Part shown: piece after piece, positions 32,601 to 43,868 of the stretch
Numbering within the stretch: position 1 is the first letter of the stretch
How the letters are laid out: each line of letters starts with the position of its first letter
Origin: Pisolithus tinctorius
Lineage: Eukaryota; Basidiomycota; Agaricomycetes; Boletales; Pisolithaceae
Direction: 5' to 3'
DNA length: 64,000 bases
Assembly (NCBI GenBank): GCA_024663395.1
Contig: JANFAH010000016.1
Span: forward strand, 1,360,827 to 1,424,826
Position numbers and translations under genes: made by a program
The notes under the pieces: generated by a model
Databases searched by the model: none
Told to the model about the DNA's origin: nothing
The model's input: only the letters and a program-made list of their open reading frames with translations

Positions 32601-34188
32601 CCAGAAAGGGAAGAAGTTACCACATACCAAACAAACACAATCTGTGATGATGAGCCTATGATGTTCACAGAGGCAATGCATCGTACTGATGCTGACCACT
32701 GGTATGCAGCAATGGCCAATGAATTAGCAATGTTTCATGCTATAGGATTGTATGAGGAGGTACCACACCCACCTGACAGAAAGATTATAGATTTGAAATG
32801 GGTCTACAAGATAAAGCAAGGCCCTACAGGCGATGTTGATAAGTACAAAGCCCAACTCATCACAAAGGGACTCACACAGGTCCATGGAATTGATTATATG
32901 GAGACATTTGCACCTGTAGCTAAGTTCTCTACCATCAGAACCCTACTCACCCTTGCTGCTATGTTTGATCTGGAGATCCACCAGATGGATGTAAAGTCCA
33001 CCTTTCTAAATGGCAAACTTGAGGAGGAAATATACCTCCACCCTCCTGGCTTCCGAGACTCAAGTGATGTTGTTTGGCACCTCTATCATGCACTCTACGG
33101 ACTGAAACAGGCTCCTAAAGCCTGGTACAATCGACTACGAGAAGTCTTTGAATCTCTTGGATTCACATGCAGTGATGCTGACCACAGTCTTTTCTACAAA
33201 GACAAAAATGGGATTTTAATTATAGTTGCTGTCTATGTCGACAACAAACTAATCCTCTCGAAGAGCTGCAAGGCCATTGACTGCCTCAAAGTCCAGCTAT
33301 CAGCTGAGTACGACCTCTCTGACTTAGGCAAGGCTCAGTGGATCCTCAGTATGGAGATTATTAGTACGAGATTGCAACAAGGGAACCATAGAATTGTCTC
33401 AGTGTTGCTATATAGAGCTCATTCTCGAGTGCATGGGCATGCAGGATGGCCGTACAGTGTCCACACCCATCGAGCAGAACTTAAAATTAGAGAAACTCGA
33501 TACTCCTGCCTATGACCTACATGCGTATCAAAGTGCTCTTGGAGCATTGATGTATGCTATGCTGGCTACCCAGCCAGATCTTGCATTCACTGTGGGTGTG
33601 CTTAGCAGGCATGCAGCTACCCCTGGTGACCAACACTGGACCAAGCTCAAACAAGTTTACAGATACCTTCGAAAAACTGTTGATGTGTGTTTACAGTACA
33701 CGAGAGACTTTGCAAGTTCTCTTGTAGGCTATGCTGATGCTGACTGGGCTGCAGATGTAAATGACTGCTGTTCTGTAACTGGCTATGTCTTTACTCTGTC
33801 TGGTGGAGCAGTTAGCTGGTCATCCAAGAAACAGACCTCTGTTGCTTTGTCTAGCATGGAAGCTGAGTACATGGCAGTCTCAGCAGCTGCAAAAGAAATA
33901 CTTTGGCTGCGAATGCTACTATGTGAACTAGATATGGATATGACCACACAGCCCACTTCCCTCCTAGTTGACAACCAGTCTGCAATAGCCCTGACAAGCA
34001 ATGCAATGTTCCACAATCGCACAAAGCACATAGCTATTCGTCATTATTTTATTTGCAAGAAGGTTGAAGATGGAGAAGTGGATGTCAAGTACATTTCTAT
34101 GAACGAGCAGATCACCAATGTTCTCACCAAGGGACTGTCATGCGAGAAGCATGAATGCTTTTCTCTTGGTATGGGAATTATTTTCTAA
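29655..34188 (+). pseudogene. gag-pol: copia gag-pol polyprotein, six TGA codons and one frameshift
   Basis: ATG 29655 opens a frame that continues to about 33390, where the frame shifts, and ends at TAA 34186-34188. Domains: a UBN2-type Gag (WTKLSERYEGKGKQS), an atypical zinc knuckle (CIYAPCGKTGHMEDEC), protease with NSSAS where DSGAS is expected, and integrase with GHAN..CKACH and PQENGIAEW. Reverse transcriptase follows, with VYVDN where YVDD is expected, and then RNase H (GYADADWAAD, ALSSMEAEYMAVS). TGA stops are at 29769, 29853, 30333, 30978, 31512 and 32013. The PR and RT changes are G-to-A transitions. All catalytic modules except RNase H are therefore damaged. Confidence 0.92.
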
Positions 34189-34211
34189 AGACTTGCTACA
34201 CTGAGGGGGTG

Positions 34212-34372
34212 TGTTGGAACATGTGTCCCCTATGTTTATTTGCTTACAGCATACAAGCTTACATAATAATTCTTCGCACTTAGGCAATTAGTTTTTCCTC
34301 ATGCACCTCAGTCTTCTTACCACAGAAGCCTGAGACCTTCTTTACAGTCTTAATTTCGACCTCCTCTTAAGA
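34212..34372 (+). repeat. 3' LTR of copia element (shortened)
   Basis: Preceded by a purine tract CTGAGGGGGTG. It lacks the GTATGTTTAC...CATAG block present in the 5' LTR, joined at GCCTGAG/ACCTTC. Confidence 0.92.
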
Positions 34373-34377
34373 CATGG

Positions 34378-34867
34378 ACAGTGCTGGTGCCAGTGTTGTT
34401 GCTGCTATCAGCTACAAGTTTATTTGATGAGAATATATGCTGGATTATGTTACTATACATGAGGAATTTACTGCCAAGTCTGTGTACCCTAGAGGATTGT
34501 TGTTGGTATGTCATGCAGACTCAGTGCACAAGTTTGTGGAACAGTACCCCTTCCTGATGTTGAAGGATATTAAATCTATTGTGGCATTTCACAGAGTGGT
34601 TCTGCTTCATTGTCTGCACCATCAGGGGTGTGTCGATGCCCTCCATGTTCATGAGTGTTCAGCTGCTTGTCTGTCATTGTTGTATGTGCTTCAACAGCTT
34701 AAAACTGCTTGGAGAGGGAGATGCCTCCTTCCTGCACATCATCAAAGATTGCTCATATGTCATCCTCTAAGCATGAAAACATCCTCTCATAAATGACATG
34801 GATGCCCCATAGACTTTTCCATTCAATATTGTCCCCCCCACAGTACTAATCTCTTATGTACACTTGG
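34378..34867. other. Unannotated flank downstream of copia element
   Basis: A 119-codon plus ORF (34437-34796) has no recognised motif and is not called. Confidence 0.35.
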
Positions 34868-35130
34868 ATGTGCACTCACCCAATAGACCATAAATTTGGA
34901 CTCGCACTCCCTCAATAGAATCCCATAAACTTGGACTTGCACTCACTTGATAGAATCCCATAAACTTGGACTTGCACTCACTTGGTAGAATCCCATAAAC
35001 TTGGACTTGCACTCACTTGATAGAATCCCATAAACTTGGACTTGCACTCACTTGATAGAATCCCATAAACTTGGACTTGCACTCACTTGATAGAATCCCA
35101 TAAACTTGAACTCACACTCACTCAATAGAA
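34868..35130. repeat. 35-bp tandem repeat (about 7 units)
   Basis: The unit is CTTGGACTTGCACTCACTTG plus ATAGAATCCCATAAA, period 35 bp; the outer units are degenerate. No coding meaning. Confidence 0.9.
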
Positions 35131-35768
35131 TCACCTGTAGAGTCACTTGTAAATGTAAAGAACTACATCACATGCTTTCCCCAAATGCACCCAGGAGCAC
35201 CCAGAGGGCTTTGGTATCTAAGCAGATAACTAGGTGCATGGTAAGTATGGTAAAGTAAATGAGAAAGTATTGTACTCACCTCAGTCACATGCAGACAGTG
35301 ACAATGTCTGAGATGATGGAGTTTACAGTGCTAGACTAAATACTGTAGTTGTAACAAAGGACATGAGACATCAGGTGTTGAACCCGTCTATACATAACAA
35401 GGATTGTCTCAAAGTGAGACATGCTACATTCTTCGTAAGTAATAAGAAAAACACGCACATAAGTGTGAAACACTGTAAACACAATAAGCACAAGGGCGCG
35501 TAAGTTAATTGCGCGCTCAATAGTGAGTGTAAAGTATGAAAGCCTTCGAACGGAAAGTAGTTCTCACGCCTCGGAGCGGACGCGTTCGGACTACGCACGA
35601 CTTGCCAAATCTAACACCTAGAGTTTTGCCGCTCAGCTGGTCACTGACCTTGGCAGTGTGCATGGGTCTGTGCGAAACATCTCTGGATCCAGTTGACACC
35701 CCTCTCAACTTAGCCCGCCGACGCCCGAAACCGTGGTCTTCAATCTGAGGAGCAAAGTCACTGCCTCC
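35131..35768. other. Transition from transposon island to host genes
   Basis: No gene supported. From about 35500 base composition and CpG content rise, fitting unique host DNA and the promoter of the next gene. Confidence 0.45.
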
Positions 35769-37701
35769 ATGAGTTTAGATCGTAACCTCTTCACGCTCCT
35801 CCTCACACCCAATGCTGCCGCTTCACGTGTAGACCAGGGTGTCTCCGTCGTCGATCTCACTGACCCGTCTGGGACAGTGTATTATCGAAAGCGACGTATC
35901 GGCGGAGGAGTATACAAGGCTGAACTATGCGGTGAGTTCCGAACGCACTAATCCATGTCACTTTGGTCTCTCGCAATTCTGAACGACCGCCTTCGTACCG
36001 TAAATCATAGAACCCATATCGAACACGTTGTTAGCGACAGTAACAGCGCCAAGCGCTACGAGCAAGCATAAAACGATGGAACTCTATAATCCCACAAAGG
36101 TCGTCGAGCTCAAGTTCACAGGCACTCTAAGCTTCAAGTGGTCGTTCAAATGGGAGGAGTGAGTGTCACCTCTTACAGTATTCTTCCCTTCTTGGTCAGG
36201 TCAACCATCATTTACCGATCGTCTATTCGACGGGTTCATTCTATCGCAACCCTGTATGTGAATGGATAGTCACGAGTTCGAATGGAGGCGCGAAGAGTGC
36301 TTCATCGTTCGCAAGCCCGACCCACCAGTACTCGTTGCCTTGACCAAGCAACCCCCAGGAAGGATTAAAACGTCGTCCGTTCAGATCCTCGATTACAACT
36401 TGCATCGTGTGTCCATGCTTACTTACTCAGGGCATGAAATTTATACTTCGTTCTTCACCCTTAGATTTGATATCGAAGACCGTAAAGGTCTGGAAATCGT
36501 CATTCTCTTCGCCCTCCTTACGTTTCAAGATTCGAGCGACGCATACCACGAACCAGATACTGCCGCCTCTGCTTCTCCCACACCAGCGAATTCCAGCAGT
36601 ACTAAAGTCATACCTACGGCAACAGCGCCACCACCTCTCCCTCCAAAACCGGCGCCAAAGACGGGTGTTGAGAGGATCGCCGAACTACAACGCGGCCGCG
36701 GTCTGGTGAATGAGGTCTCCGTCATGGAGGAGGGAGATGTGAAGGATTACGCCAAGTACTGCTTACAGTTGCTTTCGGTAAGCTCCTTGGCTATTCATGT
36801 TTTCGCTCCTGCGCACGCAGCATCTCTCTGACGGAACCATACCCAGGACGACGCTATGCTGTTTATCAGCGTCTGCTCTACAGAAGCAGCTCAGGTTCCG
36901 AAAGTCTTGCAAGTCGTTGAAGAAACTAAGCGGAAGCGATACAAAGCTGGTTGGTGATTTTCTCCCTTCTTCCTATCACTGGTGTAAACATCCCCTCCAC
37001 TCACATTGCATTATGTAGGCGACCCGGAGTTACACCAGTATGTTCTCTATGATACTCAAAGGGAGACACCCCAGAAAGGACCGAGGATTATTAAACTTGA
37101 CGATGAGCCTAGCAAGTCGAAAGCGAAGGATTATACCCTCCGAGCAGTCTGATTGTGCATTTGAGCAAGATCGATATGCCTGAGCTAAGACCACGCAGCG
37201 TGGGATTCCCCCCTAGTCGTACTAAGGAAGCTGATTCCGGAAGAAGCAAGGGTAAAGAAAAGGCAAAGGAGAAAGAGAAGGACAGAAAAAAAGAAAAAAA
37301 GAGAAAGGCAAGGACAGCGACAACGAAAGAGTCAAGAAGGATAATCATCCTCAGTACTACACAGGAACAGCCCACCTGGAGGAAATTCACCTGCCCGACT
37401 CGTTCGTCCGCAATCGCAGCACTTTCAGACATATCCCTCTCCGCATACTCGTGCCTATTCTCATGGAAATAACTCATTCGGAATCCCCCCTCCGCTCCCA
37501 CCACGTCACGCTCGCCCGCCCAACCCACAGTCCCAGCCCGCACATCGTCAGTCGATGTATGATGGTTGGTACGGTTATCCTACAAATGCACCACCACCTC
37601 AGCCCCCAGCACAGCACCTCCAGCACTTCGGCCCCAGCAGAGTTCCACTGGGCTCTTGGGCAGGCTACTTTGGGCGCGATAGTAGTTTTTCATGTTCGTG
37701 A
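35769..37701 (+). pseudogene. Tubby/LURP-one-like conserved protein with Pro-rich tail, several apparent frameshifts
   Basis: Exon 1 35769-35931, exon 2 36011-36158 and exon 3 from 36270 join in frame (..AELCEPISNTLL.., ..FKWEDHEFEW..). Later exons give DDAMLFISVCSTEAAQVPK and GDPELHQYVLYDTQRET. The N-terminal 190 residues look like the antiparallel-strand pattern of tubby-C/LURP-one-type domains (VYYRKRRIGGGVYKAEL, LDYNLHR); that is only a fold guess. A Lys/Glu run and a Pro/Gln/His-rich C-terminus ending at TGA 37699 follow. Single-base losses are needed near 37135 (CCC run), near 37300 (A runs) and near 37375 to keep the frame, so this is either a decayed gene or a consensus error. Confidence 0.45.
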
Positions 37702-38404
37702 TTTGCCCCAGTGGTTCATTCACTATCCCTTTCCTTTCTTCTGTTTCTTTGTCTTTCTTTCTCTCGATTGCTGCGACGACGACCAACGCAACACATTTTG
37801 GCTGACGCGTCGTACATGTGCGCAACCACGTCGTGGCACCGCTGCCAGAGTACTTGTAGGGGGTGGCTTCCTATGTCTGTCAAGGTAGTCAATTCCTGGT
37901 CTGAGTACTTACATCCGCAGTAGGGTCGGGTGCTTTCCGACTTCCCCGTTCACATCGCTCTCGCATCCCAAAACGGGCGTCACTTTTATCTTTAAGGCGA
38001 CTGGAAAACCAAGTATACGTATATTTATCACTGTCTCTCGATCAGAATTGCATAGTAACACGGACCTTTTTCTTTTGCTTGTGGGATCATTCAACGCAAG
38101 TCTTGAGAGATCTCCATCTGGTCATAAATCCGAGACTTGTATGGTTCGTATATCCAATTCATGGGCTCACAGAAATGCATTGCTTAAGTTTGTCCAATCA
38201 AACCCTACTACATACATATCACAACGTCGGACCAAGCAGTTGAGGGCGCGCGAGGGTATGACGATGGGGAAAAGAAAAGATAAAGCACAATGCGGAAGCA
38301 TGATCGATGCGAGGGAAACAGCTCAATAATTACACACCACAAGCGAAAATGCTTAAGAACGTTCGTACACAAAAGTAAGCAGGGTTGCTGTTTGGGTATC
38401 CATT
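37702..38404. other. Intergenic, convergent 3' regions
   Basis: Between the plus-strand tubby-like gene and the minus-strand phosphatase. No further gene seen. Confidence 0.45.
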
Positions 38405-40261
38405 TTAAGGAAGCAATCCAGCCTTCTCGTTGATCACGAATGTAGCATAGCTCTGGAAGGTGGTATCATTACGCTGTTAGTAAGCGAATAGAGATCTAAC
38501 TGGCGTAAAACACTCACTCCATGTTGCTGTACCATCCCCTCGTTTCGCCTCGCACGTTTGGTAGCGATGGTGTGCTTGATGAACGTTGTAAGCGCAAACA
38601 TGGCAAACGCAAACAGGGACAGAGTGCCGAGGATCACAGCCATCATCGAGGTTTGTTCAGTTGCAGTGCTGAGGGTGTTTTCGAATGGGAACCACCGGTT
38701 GTTACCACATGCCGAGTTCCATTGCTTCGTGTCTGGGATGGCATAGTGCTGGTGTTATTTTGTAAATGGTGAGAATGTGAGCGACCATATCGGACCGCCT
38801 CGTGTAGCACACGCACCTCCAGACGGTAGATGAACTCCGTGACAGGGATAGCATCGTCCTCATGCCCCAACACGCGGAGTGTCTGGAACTCGCTGTCGTC
38901 GGTACCGTTTTTGAATTTGATACGAACAAAGTCCCGGAACTCAGGTGCAGGACCGCGGAGGAGCTCGAAGGACAGGGCAGATGCATAGTTAGCTGTGTGC
39001 AGGAAAAAGGCCGCTGTCAGACAGGCATACACTGACGGAATGTGGACACGGGTAGTTAAAGGAGGGTATACCCACGGATGCCAGCAAGATCAGGTCTTGA
39101 ACTCAGAACGTCGAGCATATGGAAAAGGGAAATGAAGGGTTGGTAGCTGGTTTCGATAAGAAAGATGCGGAGTGGGTCGTCATCAAAAGCAATGCGTTCA
39201 AAGGACCTCAAGATAGGGTGCAAGATCGTTCGTCCAGCAACTGCATGGTGGAGATCAGTCACATGCCCACTCCACCTAACCACGGGGACAACGTACTGTT
39301 CCCAATGCCCCCAACTTCCTTGTCTGAGAATACTGCATCCTCGTGATAGTTGGCCAGAGCACGTGCCTGCTCAATCAACGTCGGAGGAAGGCGGAAAGCG
39401 AAAGTCTGGTTGTAAGTGAGCTCCGTGTTCAGATAATCGTATACCTGTGTGTGTAGAGGTTAGGCTACCGGACTAACACAATATGCTGTAAAACCGACTG
39501 ACGTTCCACTAATATAGCAACATGGTTAGCATCGAATAACCAGAAATAGTAAACAATAACTTACGATATTTTCCAACGTCGTCGGGCGCCCGAACACGTA
39601 ATCGTGGACGGAACCAAAGAAGTGCTTTGCGTCCCGCGCCTTTTCCTTGAATTCTTCCGAGTTGTAAACCTTAGTGATGTGCTTCTTGAATGCCTGCGTG
39701 TCCGACCACTTAACAAAATGGGATCACGTGCGACAACAAGCAACACTTACCGCGCAGTCGACCCAAGATTCAAGCACGCTATCGCTGCTGTCGGGGACCA
39801 TTTCGACAGGGACGTACTGATAACCACCCAGTGGCGATGTTATGGTAGTTCCATTGGCCAACGTGATCTTGTTCCGTTGGGTCGGTGGGAACATTCCCTG
39901 AAGAAGTGCGATGCTAGAGTCAAAAACGGTTGCACCTTCACCTCCTGCCTTGGCATGGACATGAACTTGGTTGGGTGGGATGGGGTGAGTGGGATCAAGA
40001 GGCATGTCTAGGATGTGGAGGGGAGAGGATGAGTCGAGGTAGGTGGACTTGAGATAGGACCCGAGCTGGAAAGACTCGACCTGCGAACGGGGGTCAATTC
40101 AAACATGATCCTCGACTGGTATGCTGGACGAGCGAAACACGTACAGCACCAAGTGGGGTGGATTCGGTAAACGATGGCTCATAGGTGTAAGGATCCTGGT
40201 AGAAACCAGTACGGTCCCCATTACGGGCGAGGACGAGAACACCAAGGACTTGGGGTTGCAT
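38405..40261 (-). CDS. Histidine-acid-phosphatase-like membrane protein, nine exons
   Basis: Exons: 40261-40145, 40080-39751, 39693-39565, 39508-39503 (6 nt), 39444-39297, 39240-39076, 38992-38817, 38748-38518 and 38452-38405, totalling 1,350 nt and 449 residues with no stop. Every intron is GT-AG and every phase closes. The N-terminal motif is LARNGDRTGFYQDP, where histidine acid phosphatases have RHGxR, so the phospho-accepting His is Asn. Other family blocks are AKAGGEGATVFDSS, LGGYQYVPVE, IAGRTILHPIL and ETSYQPFISLFHML. Residues about 391-413 are a transmembrane helix followed by a basic tail, giving a type I anchor. No signal peptide was seen at this start, so an upstream exon is possible. 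Probably membrane-bound; catalytic competence is doubtful. Confidence 0.82.
39503..39508 (-). other. 6-nt microexon (TGGAAC) of the phosphatase-like gene
   Basis: Flanked by introns of 56 bp (ending TATATTAG) and 58 bp (starting GTCAGT, with branch-like CCTAACC). Including it gives TLENI-WN-VYDYLN in frame and preserves family spacing; skipping it removes two conserved residues. Confidence 0.75.
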
Positions 40262-42149
40262 GATAAGTCGTTAACAAGGTCGTCAGAGTATATACGTCAG
40301 GTCGGTTCAGGAAGGGAAGTGCTCGGGAAGGCTCGGATGAGCACAGAAGGGAGGGCTTGGGTGCTGGAAAAAAGACGATAGGTGCCGCCTTTTGATATCT
40401 TCGGACACGAGGCGGACTCATCGCCAACACTGTCTAGAGAACCGACTAATGGCGATGCATGTAGGAATTCTCCGCCATGCGACCCACGAACAAGGAGGAA
40501 ATGACATGAAATGGGGGGCGATACATCACATTCGCCTCGCGTTCAACACCTGTGAGGTTCGTGGCCACCGGGAAATCGAAATCACCTGAGGATCACGTCA
40601 ATTAGCGTGCATGGCCACGAAGAATTTGGGAAAAGAATCAATTGTAATCTCTGGAAAATTACAGATCAGTCGGCCCACGGGGGGGCATGCGCAGGAAGCA
40701 TGGCGACGTGTTGGAACTGAAGGGGGGTCACGCGAGGTACGCGTGCCGACACGTGTTGGATAATAGTAAATGCAGCATTCCTACCCTCACGACGAGCAGG
40801 GAAGCGCTCTCAAGGCAATGGAAGGTTGAGTGATGCAGCCTCTGCTTTCGTCAAGCTGAAAGAAAGTGAGCTTTTATCGGAACGGCGCTTTCCCAACCGG
40901 TCCAAGGCTCGCAAGCGCTGGAATGTGGGCAAGCGCTCCGTGACTGGTCGACCCAGACCAACGGACACGTCAACACGTGTGTGCCAATCTATTCACGGAC
41001 AATGCTGAGAGATCTGAGTGACATCGCAATGGACCACAGTCTGCAAGTCAATTCTTGACTGTGAGGGTTGTCCCGGTGTAGAGAGTGGCCGTCACCGCAA
41101 GGGTCGTACTCAGCCTGTGTATCGGACGGTTCAAGCAATTCAGCTCTTAGACCAAGGTGGTACACACCTCAGGGGTCCATGAGCATTCTACACGCTGTGC
41201 AAGAAGACGAAAAGCGAGTTTACTGCACACAGCTCTGAAGAATGATCGGCCCACATGCTAATTTCAAGTTCAGTATCTACTGCGCGTGCACTGCTAGAAG
41301 AACACTGGAAGAAGGGACACAGCATAACACTCAAAGATGATTACTATCCTTCTTACAGATCGAAGGCATACAGTTTCTGTTCCCCGAGACTGGGGTGTAA
41401 GTGCAGCCAGACGAGGTAGAACCGAAAGCACTGAGAGGTTAGACCTGGTGTCAAGTCAGACCAGAAATTTCAGACGCCCACAAAGTCTCAGTGTCGTCAG
41501 CGTTGATCCTAACATCGTATCCTGTGGTCAGCGGTGGTTATGGGATCTTCAAGGGTCTACACAACGACCGTGGCCTGCAGGTGCCATGGCTGTGGTATGT
41601 TTTTGGCGGTGCTAACCTCATCGGAAGTCCCAGTGGACAGGTAAAGAGAATGCAGTGCCGGACTGATAGAACGAAACAGGATCGATAATTTCCATGTCAG
41701 CTTGCAATGAAAAATGGACGGCGTGAAGGTCACAAAAGTAACCATATTTCCGTGCTTGCCGCTGCCTCAACTGAAGCAGCAGCACAGATATAAAGATTCT
41801 GTTACCATTACCGCCTGGATCAAATAAGACCATAAGCAGGACCAAGCATAAGGATGACGCGGGGTAATTTGAGCTAGAAGCCAGGCTACTGTTCTGTCGT
41901 TCCCGAAGAGACGCTTCACCTAATTCACAGTTTGACAGGGTCCAGTTAGTTGTTTGCGGTATCGCTAGTGATGTATGCAATGGATTATTCTCCAACATGC
42001 TCAGAAAATAACTTCAGGCCGCGAACCAAACGACACTAAAATGCTGAAAAACGACCCTCGCAAGTGACTGTTATTCACTAGCAACATACCGACAAAATCG
42101 GCGAATTCGCCGGAACAAACTATCTTGTGTACCATTCGTGGGGTGTTGT
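40262..42149. other. Long intergenic region (1.9 kb)
   Basis: The right part borders the 3' end of BET2 and the left part is the promoter side of the phosphatase-like gene. Several 60-130-codon ORFs occur on both strands, but none shows splice-consistent extension or a known motif. Confidence 0.4.
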
Positions 42150-43436
42150 TCAGATCGACTTACGAGGCAAGGATTTCCATCCCTTCCTGAGACCTCTAGC
42201 TTCAATGATGCTGGCAGGCATACAATAAACTGGATCTAAATCCACTAGACCAGGGTATCCCAAAAGCGAGAGACCTGAACGGAAAGTGAGTATGAGGACA
42301 TCATCAAGCTCAGCCAGACATCCTACCGGCTACGCCGAACTGAGTGTGGAATACATCAGCCATATCACCGGGACGGTCAGCTATGCCACCCGACTCGGGG
42401 TCTTGTGCTGAGAGGATGAAAGAAACAAGTTTCTCGGAATCGATCCAGGTCATTTTGTTAGGATCGACAGCGCGGACAGAACCCAAAAAGAGTAACACAC
42501 CTACAATACTATGTTCAGTCAAGCCGCAAATAAAGGACCCGCTAACTTACGTCCTCTAGCTTTTGCGGACGGCCATTCAAGCCGCCATTAGGCAACTGTC
42601 GTTCGGACAGCCACCAACATAGAGTCTGCTGGTCAACCACGTCTAACCTATCGAGGATCGCGAGTGCAGCAACACAAACAAAAACTGGGCGGGCTCAGAT
42701 CCAGAGCAGAATGCACAGAATAATTCAACGACCTCACCTTGCGCAGCGTGACTTTCTGCGCCAGCTGTGGCACCAAATCCACCATCGTAATTTTTGCACT
42801 CGCAGATGTACGACACGGTTCTCTCAACGTCCAGTTCAAAAGACGTCCGAGCAGAGACAGGGCGTTGACTGCACAGTAGAGGAAGCGGGTATCCACCTCT
42901 CCAAACGAATCGCCTGCAAATACGCCTGAGGGTTGTTGTAAAGAAAGTATAACTATTCCGCAGCACGTTAGTTGGTATGGCAAAGATGAAATAGACACCG
43001 ACACTTGACGACGCGATCAACATCGAGCCTATCGAGAGCGTCCTGCATTATCAAAATTTGGATCGCGCTCAATGTGGACAGGATATGGGCGTCGTGATCC
43101 GGGTGTGCCCAAACCCCCTAAATCACGAGCGCACCTATCAGCTGCAGTTGCGCATGCCAAGGATGAAACAAACCTGCCTCTTCGTCCCAACAACTCATCA
43201 CGAACCTATCATTTCTTCGCGATCAGTGCATCCTTGTGACCCATATATACAAGGCTGTCAGACCCCAATATATCGCGTTCATTCGCAGATGGGCGGTAAG
43301 ATGATAAGCCAGTTCATCTTGGCTCTGTACCAGCATCAGTCGTACATACCCATGAGAGACCACCTTCGCTTACCTTTCCCAAGTTCTGAATGTACGATAC
43401 GTGGAGTGGTACTAGCAACTTCAAGTCCTGTGTCAT
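42150..43436 (-). pseudogene. BET2: Rab geranylgeranyltransferase beta subunit with at least five one-base frameshifts
   Basis: The minus strand starts MTQDLKLLVPLHVSYIQNLG at 43436, with a 49-bp intron at 43373-43325. Hallmark repeats follow: [69 protein letters not shown] and [20 protein letters not shown], ending near 42150. These supply the zinc- and substrate-site residues of GGTase II beta, which prenylates Rab GTPases with the alpha subunit and escort protein. To read them as one protein, single-base losses must be assumed near 43262, 43241 and 43229, near 43120, near 42845 and near 42462. The gene is normally essential, so either the assembly has indel errors or another copy exists. 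Confidence 0.85.
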
Positions 43437-43868
43437 GGTCCTTGCAGACTTCGGATCTGCCTCATATCAGGCACTACTGTGCATTTCCCAATCGGGAAAT
43501 ATTCTTGATAGTTTTTTTTCGGCTTGCCCCGATCGCATGGCGGGCCCGACGACAACCATTTTTTCCGTTGTTGTTTGACTCGACGTTGAAGGGGCTTTTT
43601 TTTGGTGTGCACGTCTTCGTGCAACACTTTTGGCCGTCGGAAACCAGTCTTAGTTTGGGTATAAGCTTGGATTAGCTGGGTCAATTGGGTCTCGTGTCCT
43701 CATATCCCTGATTTGGTGCAGCGTGGTGGAGGTGTGGAACCGCCTTTAGGCTTCATCAAGAACAATAGGACCACCCTATAAAACCTCGTTTCTGTGGCAC
43801 TCGACGACTCGTTTGTACCATCTCCATCCCTTTCCGTCGCGACAGAGCGCTCACCCACGTCGCCATCC
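43437..43868. promoter_or_regulatory. Divergent intergenic region between BET2 and the P/S-rich gene
   Basis: 432 bp separating head-to-head genes. It contains T runs near 43506 and 43596; no TATA box was singled out. Confidence 0.35.

Larger units (their letters stand above)
29373..34372 (+). mobile_element. Complete 5,000-bp Ty1-copia element
   Basis: LTRs are 29373-29584 (212 bp) and 34212-34372 (161 bp), flanked by a perfect 5-bp duplication CATGG (29368-29372 and 34373-34377). One gag-pol frame, order Gag-PR-IN-RT-RH, confirms copia. The LTRs begin TG but end in TTAAGA, not CA, in all three copies seen. The two LTRs differ by a roughly 51-bp internal deletion between repeats. The coding region has six TGA codons, one frame change and changed catalytic residues, so it is dead. 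Confidence 0.95.

Noticed and set aside
34868..35130. CRISPR-like array
   Set aside because: The units are directly adjacent without spacers and the sequence is eukaryotic; it is a simple tandem repeat.
38405..40261. Phosphatase-like gene as a pseudogene
   Set aside because: All nine exons close in frame over 450 codons; only the catalytic His is changed, so a pseudoenzyme is likelier than a dead gene.
40590..42000. ORFs on both strands between the phosphatase-like gene and BET2
   Set aside because: All are under 130 codons, overlap each other, and show no motif or splice-consistent extension.
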